NCBI RefSeq assembly: GCF_002159835.1
Contig: NZ_NFJL01000003.1
Location: 124,001 to 188,000 of the forward strand
DNA length: 64,000 nt
Direction of reading: 5' to 3'
Origin: Blautia sp. An249
GTDB taxonomy: Bacteria; Bacillota; Clostridia; Lachnospirales; Lachnospiraceae
Part shown: positions 51,259 to 58,775 of the stretch, piece by piece
Numbering within the stretch: position 1 is the first letter of the stretch
How the letters are laid out: the number at the start of each line of letters is the position of its first letter
Position numbers and translations under genes: made by a program
Notes under the pieces: model-generated
Databases searched by the model: none
Seen by the model: the letters and a program-made list of their open reading frames with translations, nothing else
What the model was told of the DNA's origin: nothing

Positions 51259-51690
51259 TTATAAACTCACACAGCCGGTTACATCACCGTTAATCACATA
51301 GTAAGCTGCATTTTCTTCCGGTTTAATATATACCTTAAGTTCTTTCATATCTGCCGCTTTCTTGCCCATCTCATCGGTCCATACTTTTTTAATGTTCTCT
51401 ACGACATCCTTGGCAAAAACTTCTCTTCCAAGAAACTGAATATATACTTCTTCGTTTATCGCCGGTGCAGTTTTTGCAGTTGTCTTTCTGGTCGTTGTTC
51501 TTTTAGCTGCCGGTTTTTTAGCGGCAGTTTTCGTAGTCTTTGCAGTGGTTTTCTTTTCTGCTTTTGCTTCGGTCTCGACAACTGTCGTTGCTACGTCATC
51601 TTGTTTCTTTGCAGGAGCCTTTGATGCTGTGGTTGTTTTTGCAGTTGTTGCCTTAGGTTCTGCTTTTTTGGTTGTTGTTTTATTAGCCAT
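51259..51690 (-). CDS. DUF6465 family protein with histone H1-like basic N-terminus
   Basis: A 143-residue protein. The first 78 residues are almost only Lys, Thr, Ala and some Pro/Glu ([26 protein letters not shown]), resembling the tail of histone H1 or bacterial H1-like proteins. The folded C-terminal part (about 79-143) contains [26 protein letters not shown] and [21 protein letters not shown] segments and matches the small DUF6465 family common in Lachnospiraceae. Nucleic-acid binding is inferred from composition only. ATG 51690 follows AAGGAGGC, with a recognisable promoter. Confidence 0.75.
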   Translation of the reverse strand: MANKTTTKKAEPKATTAKTTTASKAPAKKQDDVATTVVETEAKAEKKTTAKTTKTAAKKPAAKRTTTRKTTAKTAPAINEEVYIQFLGREVFAKDVVENIKKVWTDEMGKKAADMKELKVYIKPEENAAYYVINGDVTGCVSL

Positions 51691-51737
51691 AATAGCCTCC
51701 TTACAAGTTAAAAAAATTAAAACTCTATATCGCTGAT

Positions 51738-51766
51738 AGAATACTACGTTTCTAATTATTTTGCAA
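51738..51766 (-). promoter_or_regulatory. Promoter of the DUF6465 gene
   Basis: Minus strand TTGCAA (51766-51761), 17 bp, TATTCT (51743-51738), 48 bp before the start. Confidence 0.6.
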
Positions 51767-51776
51767 GTTTTTTTTC

Positions 51777-53825
51777 TCAGAGCCCCGGATTTTCCAGTTT
51801 CATATCCTGGTATATTTCCAGCCGTTCTCTCAAAAGAGCAAACTGAGGAAGGTTTAAATCCGGATCCAGAGAGAGGATTCCTGCGGCCGCTTCACTGGCT
51901 TTTTTCAGAATTTCTGAATCCTGATAAATATCCGCCAGCCGGAAATTCATTTCCCCGCTCTGTCGGATTCCGAAGAAATCTCCGGGGCCTCTCAGCCGCA
52001 AATCCTCCGATGCGATAAAAAATCCGTCGTTGGATTCATTTAAAATTTTCAGCCGTCTGGAAGTCTTTTCTTCTTTATTTCCCTGGATAAAAATACAATA
52101 GGACTGGTGCTCTCCTCTTCCTACCCTTCCTCTCAGCTGATGTAACTGCGCCAGCCCGAAACGCTCCGCATTTTCAATCATCATTACTGTAGCATTGGGA
52201 ACGTTTACCCCAACTTCTACCACAGTTGTGGATACCAGAATCTGTATCTGTCCGGAAGCAAACTTCTCCATAATCTGATTCTTTTCTTTTGGTTTCATCT
52301 TTCCATGAAGATAGGCAATAGAGATCTCTTCGGGAAAAATATCTTTCAGATTTTTCGTATAATCCAGTACATTTTCCGCCTCCATCTCTTCGCTTTCCTC
52401 TACCAGCGGGCAGATAATATAGACCTGTCTTCCTGCCTGAATCTGCCTTTGAATAAACTGATAGGCTTTGGGACGGTAGGAAGTATCTACCACACAGTTT
52501 TTGATGGGCAGCCTCCGGGAAGGCAGTTCATCAATTACAGATATATCCAGATCCCCGTACAAAATAATTGCAAGGGTTCTGGGAATAGGAGTCGCGCTCA
52601 TAACCAGGATATTGGGCACGGCTCCCATAGAGGCCAGCCGTTCTCTCTGACGCACACCGAACCGATGCTGCTCGTCTGTAATAACAAGGGCCAGATCTTT
52701 GTAATGTACCTTTTCCTGAATCAGGGCATGAGTCCCGATAATCAGGTTGGCTTCTCCGGATTCGATGGCCTGATGCCGCTCCCGCTTTTCCTTTGCCGTA
52801 TTGGAACCGGTAAGAAGAAGTGGACGGCAAAAATCCAGCCGGTTTTCCTCTATCAAATGCAGAAGAGCCTGATAATGCTGCTGAGCCAGCACTTCCGTAG
52901 GTACCATCAGCGCGCTCTGATACCCGTTTTCTGCAGTCATAATCATTCCCAGAAAGGCCAGAATCGTTTTACCGCTGCCCACGTCTCCCTGAATCAGACG
53001 GGACATCAGACTGCGTCCCTTCAGATCTCTCTCTATTTCATACCACACATTTTTCTGTGCATTGGTAAGGGTGTAGGGCAGATTTTCGATAACCGTTTCT
53101 GTGGACCAGACCTCCTTCATTGGGAATTCGTTTTTCGTATCTTCTGTCTTCTCTTTCAGCCGTCTGACGGCCAAAATAAAGAACAAAAATTCATCAAAGA
53201 CGAGACGCTTCCTGGCAGACAGAAGCATCTCCATATTTTCCGGAAAATGGATGGATGTAACAGAAAAATTATAATCTGCCAGATGGTATTTCTCCCGGTA
53301 TTCTTCCGGCAGATATTCCTGAAATAAAGGTTTCCTGTCCAAAACCTGTTTCACTGTCTTTGTGATCAGTTTATTGGTCAGCCCTGCGGTCAGACCGTAG
53401 ACAGGCTGCAGACGGTGAACCATTTCCTCATAGGCGGCAGGAGTAAAAATTTCCGGATGCTCTATGACCAGAGTTCCTTTTTTTCTCACCGCCTTCCCCC
53501 GAAATACAAACACGCTTCCCTTTTTCAGGATACTTTTCAGATAACGTGCGTTGAACCAGGTAAGAGAAATCTTTCCGCTGTTGTCTGCAGCCGTAACTGA
53601 GACAACTGATAAATTTCTCACCTGGTTCAAATAGATTCCGGAAGTAATTGTTCCCCTTATTGCACACAGGCTTCCCTCGCCGATTTCCCCGATGGAAACC
53701 GGCTCCTGGTAAGCGTCGTAGGTGCGGGGATAATACTGAAGCAAATCTTCCGTTGTTTCAAGGCCGATTTTCTGAAAAAGTTTTTCTGTTTTTTCCCCGA
53801 TTCCTTTTAATTCCCGAAGCTTCAT
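51777..53825 (-). CDS. recG: ATP-dependent DNA helicase RecG
   Basis: A superfamily 2 helicase that remodels stalled forks and Holliday junctions. The 682 residues comprise the wedge/OB domain (about 1-230) and the helicase motor: Walker A GDVGSGKT (about 278-285), DEQH box [17 protein letters not shown] [10 protein letters not shown], and [14 protein letters not shown], plus QLRGRVGRG motif VI. The C-terminal TRG region is present. ATG 53825 overlaps the DAK2 stop by 4 bp. Confidence 0.97.
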   Translation of the reverse strand: MKLRELKGIGEKTEKLFQKIGLETTEDLLQYYPRTYDAYQEPVSIGEIGEGSLCAIRGTITSGIYLNQVRNLSVVSVTAADNSGKISLTWFNARYLKSILKKGSVFVFRGKAVRKKGTLVIEHPEIFTPAAYEEMVHRLQPVYGLTAGLTNKLITKTVKQVLDRKPLFQEYLPEEYREKYHLADYNFSVTSIHFPENMEMLLSARKRLVFDEFLFFILAVRRLKEKTEDTKNEFPMKEVWSTETVIENLPYTLTNAQKNVWYEIERDLKGRSLMSRLIQGDVGSGKTILAFLGMIMTAENGYQSALMVPTEVLAQQHYQALLHLIEENRLDFCRPLLLTGSNTAKEKRERHQAIESGEANLIIGTHALIQEKVHYKDLALVITDEQHRFGVRQRERLASMGAVPNILVMSATPIPRTLAIILYGDLDISVIDELPSRRLPIKNCVVDTSYRPKAYQFIQRQIQAGRQVYIICPLVEESEEMEAENVLDYTKNLKDIFPEEISIAYLHGKMKPKEKNQIMEKFASGQIQILVSTTVVEVGVNVPNATVMMIENAERFGLAQLHQLRGRVGRGEHQSYCIFIQGNKEEKTSRRLKILNESNDGFFIASEDLRLRGPGDFFGIRQSGEMNFRLADIYQDSEILKKASEAAAGILSLDPDLNLPQFALLRERLEIYQDMKLENPGL

Positions 53826-55474
53826 TCTACAGAAAGAATATAATAGTAAATCGGCTGTCCGCCGTAATTTACTTCCACATCGCAGTCCGGATAACAGTCT
53901 TCCAGAGCTTCTGCCAGAGCTTCTGCCTCCTCTAAGCTTACTTCCTCTCCATAGTAAATACTGATAATTTCCGAATCTTCGTCAACCATGGAAAAAGCCG
54001 CTTCCTTTGCTGCGGTTTCTATATCTTTACATACGGCAAGGATTCCGCCGTCTCCGATACCCATAATATCTCCTTCATGGATTTCCTTTTCATCTACCCG
54101 GGTATCCCGTACTGCATAAGTAATCTGAGCTGTCTTCACATTCTGCATGCTTTCCATCATAGCCTGGGTATTCTCTTCTACGGTTTTCTCCGGTACATAA
54201 TTAATCAAAGCGCTGATTCCCTGGGGAATTGTCTTTGTGGGAATAACAATAATATCCTTGTCTTCCGTGAGATCTCTGGCCTGATTGGCTGCCAGAACGA
54301 TATTTTTGTTATTAGGGAAGATGTAAACGGCTTTTGCATTTACTTTTTCAATGGCGTTTAACATATCTTCCGTACTGGGATTCATGGTCTGTCCACCTTC
54401 AATGATATAATCCACGCCTAATTCCCGGAAGATTTTCTCAATTCCTTCCCCTGCGGATACGCTGATAAATCCCACCTCTTTTTCCGGCTCCTGTCTGGCC
54501 TGCTCTTCTGCCAGACGCTGCGCGTCTTTGATGAGTTTTTCCTGATGCTCTTCCCTCATATTATCGATTTTCATTCTGGAAAGGGCGCCGTAAGTCAGAG
54601 CCTTTTCTATGGCCTTGCCCGGATGGTTCGTATGCACATGAACCTTGACAATCTCATCGTCCGCCACCAGCACGATGGAATCTCCAATGGAATTTAAAAA
54701 TTCCTTAAAGCTCTTCTCCTCTGTCTCCGGCATTTCTTTATCCAACAGGATGATAAATTCTGTACAGTAGCCGAATTTAATATCCTGTTCCGCCTGGGGG
54801 CTTATAGGAGTCAGGGAAGGAGCTTTCGCCGGTTTCTCAAAGCTTAAATCCAGTTCTTTTCCCAGGAAGGCGTCAATGGCTCCCCGGTAGACCTCCACCA
54901 GACCCTGTCCGCCGGAATCCACGACCCCCGCCTCCTTTAAGACAGGCAGCATCTCCGGTGTCTTCTCCAGGGTTGCTTCTGCATGGGCGAAAATATCTTC
55001 CAGAAAAGTTTCCAGATCTTCACAGTCCTCAGCGATTTCCCTGGCCTTTTGGGCCGTTTCTCTGGCAACCGTCAATACGGTTCCTTCTTTGGGTTTCATA
55101 ACGGCTTTGTAGGCGGTTTCCACCCCTTTCTGCAGAGCTTCTGCAATGGTAAAAGCGTCCAGAACTTCTTCATTTTTCACACGTTTTGTAAAACCACGGA
55201 GCAGCTGAGACAGAATAACACCGGAATTTCCCCGGGCTCCTCTCAGAGAACCGGAAGAGATAGCCTTCGCCAGATTCTCCATCGTGGGCGTCTCTATCAG
55301 GCTGACTTCAGAAGCAGCAGACATGATCGTCATAGTCATATTTGTTCCTGTATCGCCGTCCGGAACCGGAAAAACATTTAATTCATTAATCCATTCTTTT
55401 TTGTTTTCCAGATTTTTTGCCCCAGCCAGAAACATTTTAGACAGCATTTCGGCATCAATGGTATTTGTATTCAA
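53822..55474 (-). CDS. DAK2 domain-containing protein (YloV/FakA-like)
   Basis: A 550-residue protein related to the kinase subunit FakA, which phosphorylates FakB-bound fatty acids. The N-terminal DAK2 domain (about 5-200) carries the ATP/Mg motif VPDGDTGTNM (about 36-45), SGSLRGARGNSGVILSQLLRGF in two parts, and DSGGQGLVEVYRGA. A middle DegV/FakA-like domain and a C-terminal domain (from about 330) follow. TTG 55474 is chosen because AAGGAGG lies 8 bp upstream. Runs yloU-yloV-recG, the standard Firmicute order. No FakB (DegV) gene is near. Confidence 0.93.
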   Translation of the reverse strand: MNTNTIDAEMLSKMFLAGAKNLENKKEWINELNVFPVPDGDTGTNMTMTIMSAASEVSLIETPTMENLAKAISSGSLRGARGNSGVILSQLLRGFTKRVKNEEVLDAFTIAEALQKGVETAYKAVMKPKEGTVLTVARETAQKAREIAEDCEDLETFLEDIFAHAEATLEKTPEMLPVLKEAGVVDSGGQGLVEVYRGAIDAFLGKELDLSFEKPAKAPSLTPISPQAEQDIKFGYCTEFIILLDKEMPETEEKSFKEFLNSIGDSIVLVADDEIVKVHVHTNHPGKAIEKALTYGALSRMKIDNMREEHQEKLIKDAQRLAEEQARQEPEKEVGFISVSAGEGIEKIFRELGVDYIIEGGQTMNPSTEDMLNAIEKVNAKAVYIFPNNKNIVLAANQARDLTEDKDIIVIPTKTIPQGISALINYVPEKTVEENTQAMMESMQNVKTAQITYAVRDTRVDEKEIHEGDIMGIGDGGILAVCKDIETAAKEAAFSMVDEDSEIISIYYGEEVSLEEAEALAEALEDCYPDCDVEVNYGGQPIYYYILSVE

Positions 55475-55492
55475 CGCAGGTATCCTCCTTAA

Positions 55493-55849
55493 TTAATCTA
55501 TTACACGAACACCTTCCACCAGGATATTGATCTTCTCAATTTCCATTCCTGTAAAGGCTTCGACCTTGTATTTTACATTGCTGACCAGATTTTCAGCTAT
55601 GGTACTGATATTTACCCCATAGGCAACAATTACATGAAAATCCAGATGAATTTTGTTATTTTCCATTTTTACGTTGATGCCGTGCTTAAGACTGTCTTTT
55701 CTCAGAAGTTTTACCAGACCGTCCTTCATGCTGACAGCCGCCATACCGACGATTCCAAAACATTCGACAGCAACACTACCTGCGTAGGTTGCGATTACAT
55801 CTGTATCAATGACGATTTGTCCCAGACCGGAATCGATACGTCCATTCAT
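55493..55849 (-). CDS. Asp23/Gls24 family protein (YloU-like)
   Basis: A 118-residue alkaline-shock-type protein, probably cytosolic or membrane-associated. It has the typical GQIVIDTDVIATYAGSVAVECFGIVGMA opening in pieces and the HLDFHVIVAYGVNISTIAENL central strand-helix. Role unclear: family members influence envelope stress. ATG 55849 follows GGAGGTAAC. Starts the operon with yloV and recG; divergent from rpmB. Confidence 0.9.
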   Translation of the reverse strand: MNGRIDSGLGQIVIDTDVIATYAGSVAVECFGIVGMAAVSMKDGLVKLLRKDSLKHGINVKMENNKIHLDFHVIVAYGVNISTIAENLVSNVKYKVEAFTGMEIEKINILVEGVRVID

Positions 55850-55890
55850 ATAGTTACCTCCATTTGTTTTCTCAAATAAATTATGTATGT

Positions 55891-55919
55891 ATTATAACCC
55901 GTTTTCCATAAAAATGAAA
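55891..55919 (-). promoter_or_regulatory. Promoter of the Asp23-DAK2-recG operon
   Basis: Minus strand TATAAT (55896-55891) with a weak TTTCAT minus-35 at 17 bp (55919-55914). Confidence 0.5.
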
Positions 55920-55947
55920 TAATAATTTGATTTTTTTCCTTTTTCTC

Positions 55948-55976
55948 TTGCAAAAGAAGAGGCATTCTGTTAAAAT
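55948..55976 (+). promoter_or_regulatory. Promoter of rpmB
   Basis: TTGCAA (55948-55953), 17 bp, TAAAAT (55971-55976), 38 bp before the L28 start; back to back with the Asp23 promoter. Confidence 0.7.
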
Positions 55977-56013
55977 GAAATCTGTTGAAAAAAAGCGTCA
56001 AGGAGGTGCTATA

Positions 56014-56202
56014 ATGGCTAAGTGCGCAATTTGTGGAAAAGCTGCTCATTTTGGCAACAATGTGAGCCATTCTCATAGAAGATCCAATAAAATGTGGAAA
56101 TCCAATGTGAAATCAGTTAAGATTAAGACAGAAAACGGAGCTGCAAAGAAAACTTACGTATGTACTTCTTGCCTGAGATCCGGTAAAGTAGAAAGAGCAT
56201 AA
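56014..56202 (+). CDS. rpmB: 50S ribosomal protein L28
   Basis: A 62-residue ribosomal protein. CAICGKAAHFGNNVSHSHRRSNKMW is the family opening (in two segments) and CTSCLRSGKVERA the end, so this is the zinc-binding form with CxxC pairs. ATG 56014 follows AAGGAGGTG. Divergent from the yloU-yloV-recG operon, as in many Firmicutes. Confidence 0.97.
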   Translation: MAKCAICGKAAHFGNNVSHSHRRSNKMWKSNVKSVKIKTENGAAKKTYVCTSCLRSGKVERA

Positions 56203-56215
56203 TCAAAAAAATCAT

Positions 56216-56247
56216 CCCCTGCACGTTAAACGGCAGGGGCATTTTTT
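56216..56247 (+). terminator. Terminator of rpmB
   Basis: CCCCTGC (56216-56222) and GCAGGGG (56233-56239) with further pairing CG...CG in the loop, followed by CATTTTTT. Confidence 0.88.
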
Positions 56248-56288
56248 ATGTAATAGGAAATTCCGTCGGATTTCCTATTACATAAAAA
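56243..56288. repeat. Long palindrome sharing its core with the 25.28 kb repeat
   Basis: Arms 56243-56260 and 56271-56288 are 18-bp perfect complements; the 10-nt middle (TTCCGTCGGA) extends the pairing after one bulge. Both arms contain TTATGTAATAGGA, also found once at 25277. It lies directly behind the rpmB terminator and shares its T-run. Confidence 0.7.
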
Positions 56289-56334
56289 TCGCTCCGAGGA
56301 CTTGTCCTCTTTGTTCTGTAATAAAAAATACAAA

Positions 56335-56365
56335 AATGCCGCTGCAGGTTTCTCTGTAGCGGCAT
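56335..56365 (-). terminator. Terminator of the gerW operon
   Basis: Minus strand AATGCCGCTACAG and CTGCAGCGGCATT pair (13 positions, one G-U/A-C type mismatch), followed by TTTTTGTATTTTTT. It ends transcripts coming from the 45-residue microprotein gene. Confidence 0.85.
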
Positions 56366-56368
56366 TAA

Positions 56369-56506
56369 TTAACAGCAAAACAAGTGATACCCTACCAGAA
56401 GCAGAGCTCCGGCAATCACACCTGTGGCGACACATCTGGGAAGAACCAAAGCCAGCACCATTCCCACGCCGATGAAAAAGAGTATGAATCCCAACAACCG
56501 ATTCAT
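56369..56506 (-). CDS. 45-residue membrane microprotein
   Basis: A short reading frame with good features: ATG 56506 preceded by GAGGGG at 8 bp, an uninterrupted run of 45 codons, TAA just before the operon terminator. The product is two hydrophobic segments (MNRLLGFILFFIGVGMVLAL and GVIAGALLLVGYHLF) joined by a PRCVAT turn and ending in Cys-Cys. Composition is that of a small integral membrane protein with both ends on the same side. No function is known. It follows gerW by 63 bp and belongs to the sporulation-associated operon. Confidence 0.65.
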   Translation of the reverse strand: MNRLLGFILFFIGVGMVLALVLPRCVATGVIAGALLLVGYHLFCC

Positions 56507-56569
56507 GGAAAGCCCCTCTTCTGCTTTTCTCCTTACTCCAGTATATGCCGGAAAATAAAAAATGAATAC

Positions 56570-56932
56570 TTACTCTTCTCCTTTGGTGACAGTTTCGCCG
56601 GAAGAAGTAAATTTATTTACAAAATCCGGAACCATATCCAACACTTTTGTCAGCCCGTCCTGGTTTTTAATATTCACCAGCTTCGTTGTTCCATTCTGGA
56701 TTACCAGCACGGCGCAGGGGGTCAGTTTTCCGGTCAGGCCGCCGCCTCCGTTGTTCTTTTTCTCTCCGGCGAATGCTCCGGCTCCCACTCCGAAAGCTAC
56801 ATCGACCAGAGGCAGGATAATGGTATCTCCAATATGAATCGCATCTCCTACTACTGTCTTTGCCGAAATATAGCTGTCCATTCCCTTGAATAAGGATTGT
56901 ACGGTTTCCCTGAAAGTATTTTCTTCAGCCAT
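56570..56932 (-). CDS. gerW: GerW family sporulation protein (YtfJ)
   Basis: A 120-residue protein required in B. subtilis for spore germination through the GerA receptor. It shows the characteristic ISAKTVVGDAIHIGDTIILPLVDVAFGVGAG (in two parts), a glycine-rich KKNNGGGGLTGKLTPCAVLVI segment, and a helical C-terminus ending in charged residues. ATG 56932 with AGGAGGGC upstream, 4 bp after the DUF2953 gene, the same ytfI-ytfJ pairing as in bacilli. Confidence 0.92.
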   Translation of the reverse strand: MAEENTFRETVQSLFKGMDSYISAKTVVGDAIHIGDTIILPLVDVAFGVGAGAFAGEKKNNGGGGLTGKLTPCAVLVIQNGTTKLVNIKNQDGLTKVLDMVPDFVNKFTSSGETVTKGEE

Positions 56933-56936
56933 CTCT

Positions 56937-57833
56937 TTAGCCCTCCTTTTGATTCCATCTCTTTATCATATATTTTACATTTTTATTAAAGTATACAGAA
57001 AGCAGGATTTTTATAAGGAAAACCCCGAATATGCGCCCGGAAACCTTTGCCTGGGCCTCGAACACGGTTTCGTCAAATACAGGGCGGATTTCCAGCCGGT
57101 TTTTGTGTATGGGACAGGTAATTCCAAGTCCTGCCAGCACTGCCCCTGTCAAAGAGGGATCTTCCAGCCCAAAGCGTACGTACCCGGATAAGTGTCTGGG
57201 AGAAATATGTTTCAGCAAATCCCGTATCTCCGACCATAGAAACCGAAGGGCCTCCTGAATCTGCTCCTGCTCCAGAAAGGTTCTCCACCATGAAATCTGT
57301 CGTCCCAGTCCTTTCCATGTCCTCTTCCAGTCCGAAATCTTCTTTCGGATTCTGGAAAAAATCCCTGTTTTCTCTTTTTTCTTTTTCTCTTCCCTTTTCT
57401 TATTCCGGACAGGTTCCGGTTTTACGGGTTCTGCAGATTTCTCAGGGCTCTTCTCCTCCTGCTTCGCCTCTTCTTTTACGGCTTCGGAAAAGGGAACTGT
57501 CTCTTTTGGCGCTTCCTCTGATTGGGGAGGCAGAGAAATCTTTTTCCTTCTTTTCAGACGGCCCAGCAGACTTTGATACCTGTCTGCGGAAATCCCCAGA
57601 ATTTTCACTTGGAATACAGATGTTTCCTCCCTGTATTCAAACTGAAACGTAAGGATATGAAACAGCCAGGAAACTTTAGCTGACGCCTCCGGCTTCTTAT
57701 TCTGATAACTTCCGGTTCCCCTGTATGTTACGGGGCAAAAGAAAACCAGAAGAACACAAAGAAGCAGAAGTCCCAGCGCAATTCCGACTATCAGCAATAT
57801 TATCTTTAATAAAATCCATAGGATATGTAGCAT
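56937..57833 (-). CDS. DUF2953 domain-containing membrane protein (YtfI-like)
   Basis: A 298-residue protein with an N-terminal membrane hairpin or single long helix (about 3-33), a central charged linker rich in Glu/Lys/Pro (about 95-160), and the DUF2953 region toward the C-terminus (ISPRHLSGYVRFGLEDPSLTGAVLAGLGI). Sporulation-associated by context: it precedes gerW. The start is ATG 57833; a GTG one codon earlier overlaps the upstream stop. Biochemical role unknown. Confidence 0.85.
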   Translation of the reverse strand: MLHILWILLKIILLIVGIALGLLLLCVLLVFFCPVTYRGTGSYQNKKPEASAKVSWLFHILTFQFEYREETSVFQVKILGISADRYQSLLGRLKRRKKISLPPQSEEAPKETVPFSEAVKEEAKQEEKSPEKSAEPVKPEPVRNKKREEKKKKEKTGIFSRIRKKISDWKRTWKGLGRQISWWRTFLEQEQIQEALRFLWSEIRDLLKHISPRHLSGYVRFGLEDPSLTGAVLAGLGITCPIHKNRLEIRPVFDETVFEAQAKVSGRIFGVFLIKILLSVYFNKNVKYMIKRWNQKEG

Positions 57834-57837
57834 CACA

Positions 57838-58152
57838 TCACCTGTTTTTCAAGTATTCTTCTACACAAAACGTTCCTGCACAGGCATAAGTTTCCTGCAG
57901 AATCTGAGCCACCAAATCCATTGCCTCGTCTTTGCCTTTTGCAATTCCGATAATAGGAGGACAGTTCAACCGGAAAGCTTTCTGTTTTAAAAGGTCTGCA
58001 CGAAAAAATTCCAGCAGATTATCCGGATTGGCAGAAAGGGTAATTACATAAATTCCTGCTGCCAGCCGTCCCGCCTTAATTTTCAGAATGGTTCTGGAAA
58101 GGTTTTTTCTTGCACCTTCTCCCACAAAAAGTTTTGAATACCAGTTTAACAT
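57838..58152 (-). CDS. Conserved small protein of unknown function
   Basis: A 104-residue protein I cannot assign. It is predicted mixed alpha/beta: AAGIYVITLSANPDNLLEFFRADLL suggests a strand followed by a helix, then PPIIGIAKGKDEAMDLVAQILQETY another strand-helix unit, with three cysteines near the end. No membrane segment. ATG 58152 is 8-9 bp from a weak GACAGGGG site. Its stop touches the start of the DUF2953 gene, so it belongs to the gerW operon; a spore role is only inferred from that. Confidence 0.7.
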   Translation of the reverse strand: MLNWYSKLFVGEGARKNLSRTILKIKAGRLAAGIYVITLSANPDNLLEFFRADLLKQKAFRLNCPPIIGIAKGKDEAMDLVAQILQETYACAGTFCVEEYLKNR

Positions 58153-58197
58153 ATAAAATCCCCTGTCTAATTATTGCCCGTCTGTTCTAATTTAAAC

Positions 58198-58226
58198 CAG
58201 GAGCTGTATTCTTTTCACAGCCCCTG
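58198..58226 (-). terminator. Terminator of the NUDIX gene
   Basis: Minus strand CAGGGGCTGT and ACAGCTCCTG pair over 10 positions (one G-U), followed by GTTTAAATT; U-tract weak. Confidence 0.6.
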
Positions 58227-58232
58227 TTCCTC

Positions 58233-58685
58233 TTAACAATATTTGTGTGCGTTCAGCAGGTTGGTGCGTTTCAGTTCCAGATATTCATGGTATGCAGTTT
58301 CAACAATCTGCTTTTCATTGGCAAATTTCAGTAAATGATAAACTTCGTGGAATTTATAATAGCCGGAATCCACAAAAAATTCTTCTCTCTGCGGCTTGCT
58401 GCGGTAACTTCCGGATGTCATTAAGAACCAATGCACTTCCTTCGTAACCGTATCTTCCGGAACGGTGAAATTGTACTGGCTTTTCCCGATATACTTTATA
58501 ATGGAAGCATCTACGCCGGTTTCTTCCCTGACTTCTCTAAGAGCGGTCTCTTCAAAGGATTCTCCCTCTTCCACGGTACCTTTTGGCAGCACCCATCCTT
58601 CATATCGGTTTTTATAAGACTTGTACAATGCCAGTATCTTTCCACGATGAATTACCACACCGCCACAGCTCGTTGCTTCTATCAT
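58233..58685 (-). CDS. NUDIX hydrolase
   Basis: A 150-residue pyrophosphohydrolase of nucleoside-diphosphate-linked compounds. The Nudix box is complete: G-TVEEG-E-SFEETAL-REV-REE-TGV (about 36-58). WVLPKGTVEEGESFEETALRE resembles Ap4A or mRNA-decapping type NUDIX (GWxLPKG). Substrate unknown. ATG 58685 follows CAGGAGGAATTGC. Monocistronic: its own promoter and terminator. Confidence 0.9.
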   Translation of the reverse strand: MIEATSCGGVVIHRGKILALYKSYKNRYEGWVLPKGTVEEGESFEETALREVREETGVDASIIKYIGKSQYNFTVPEDTVTKEVHWFLMTSGSYRSKPQREEFFVDSGYYKFHEVYHLLKFANEKQIVETAYHEYLELKRTNLLNAHKYC

Positions 58686-58727
58686 TGCAATTCCTCCTGT
58701 AATGCGTGTGTCTCAAAAACTATTATT

Positions 58728-58756
58728 AGTATACCTCTTTTTCAGATAACTGGCAA
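58728..58756 (-). promoter_or_regulatory. Promoter of the NUDIX gene
   Basis: Minus strand TTGCCA (58756-58751), 17 bp, TATACT (58733-58728), 42 bp before the ATG. Confidence 0.75.
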
Positions 58757-58775
58757 CTAATTTCACAAGATGTCG

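Noticed and set aside
52305-53327. 340-codon open frame on the plus strand opposite recG
   Set aside because: It is antisense to a certain recG, has no ribosome binding site, and its product is low-complexity and Phe/His/Gln-rich as expected for a shadow frame.
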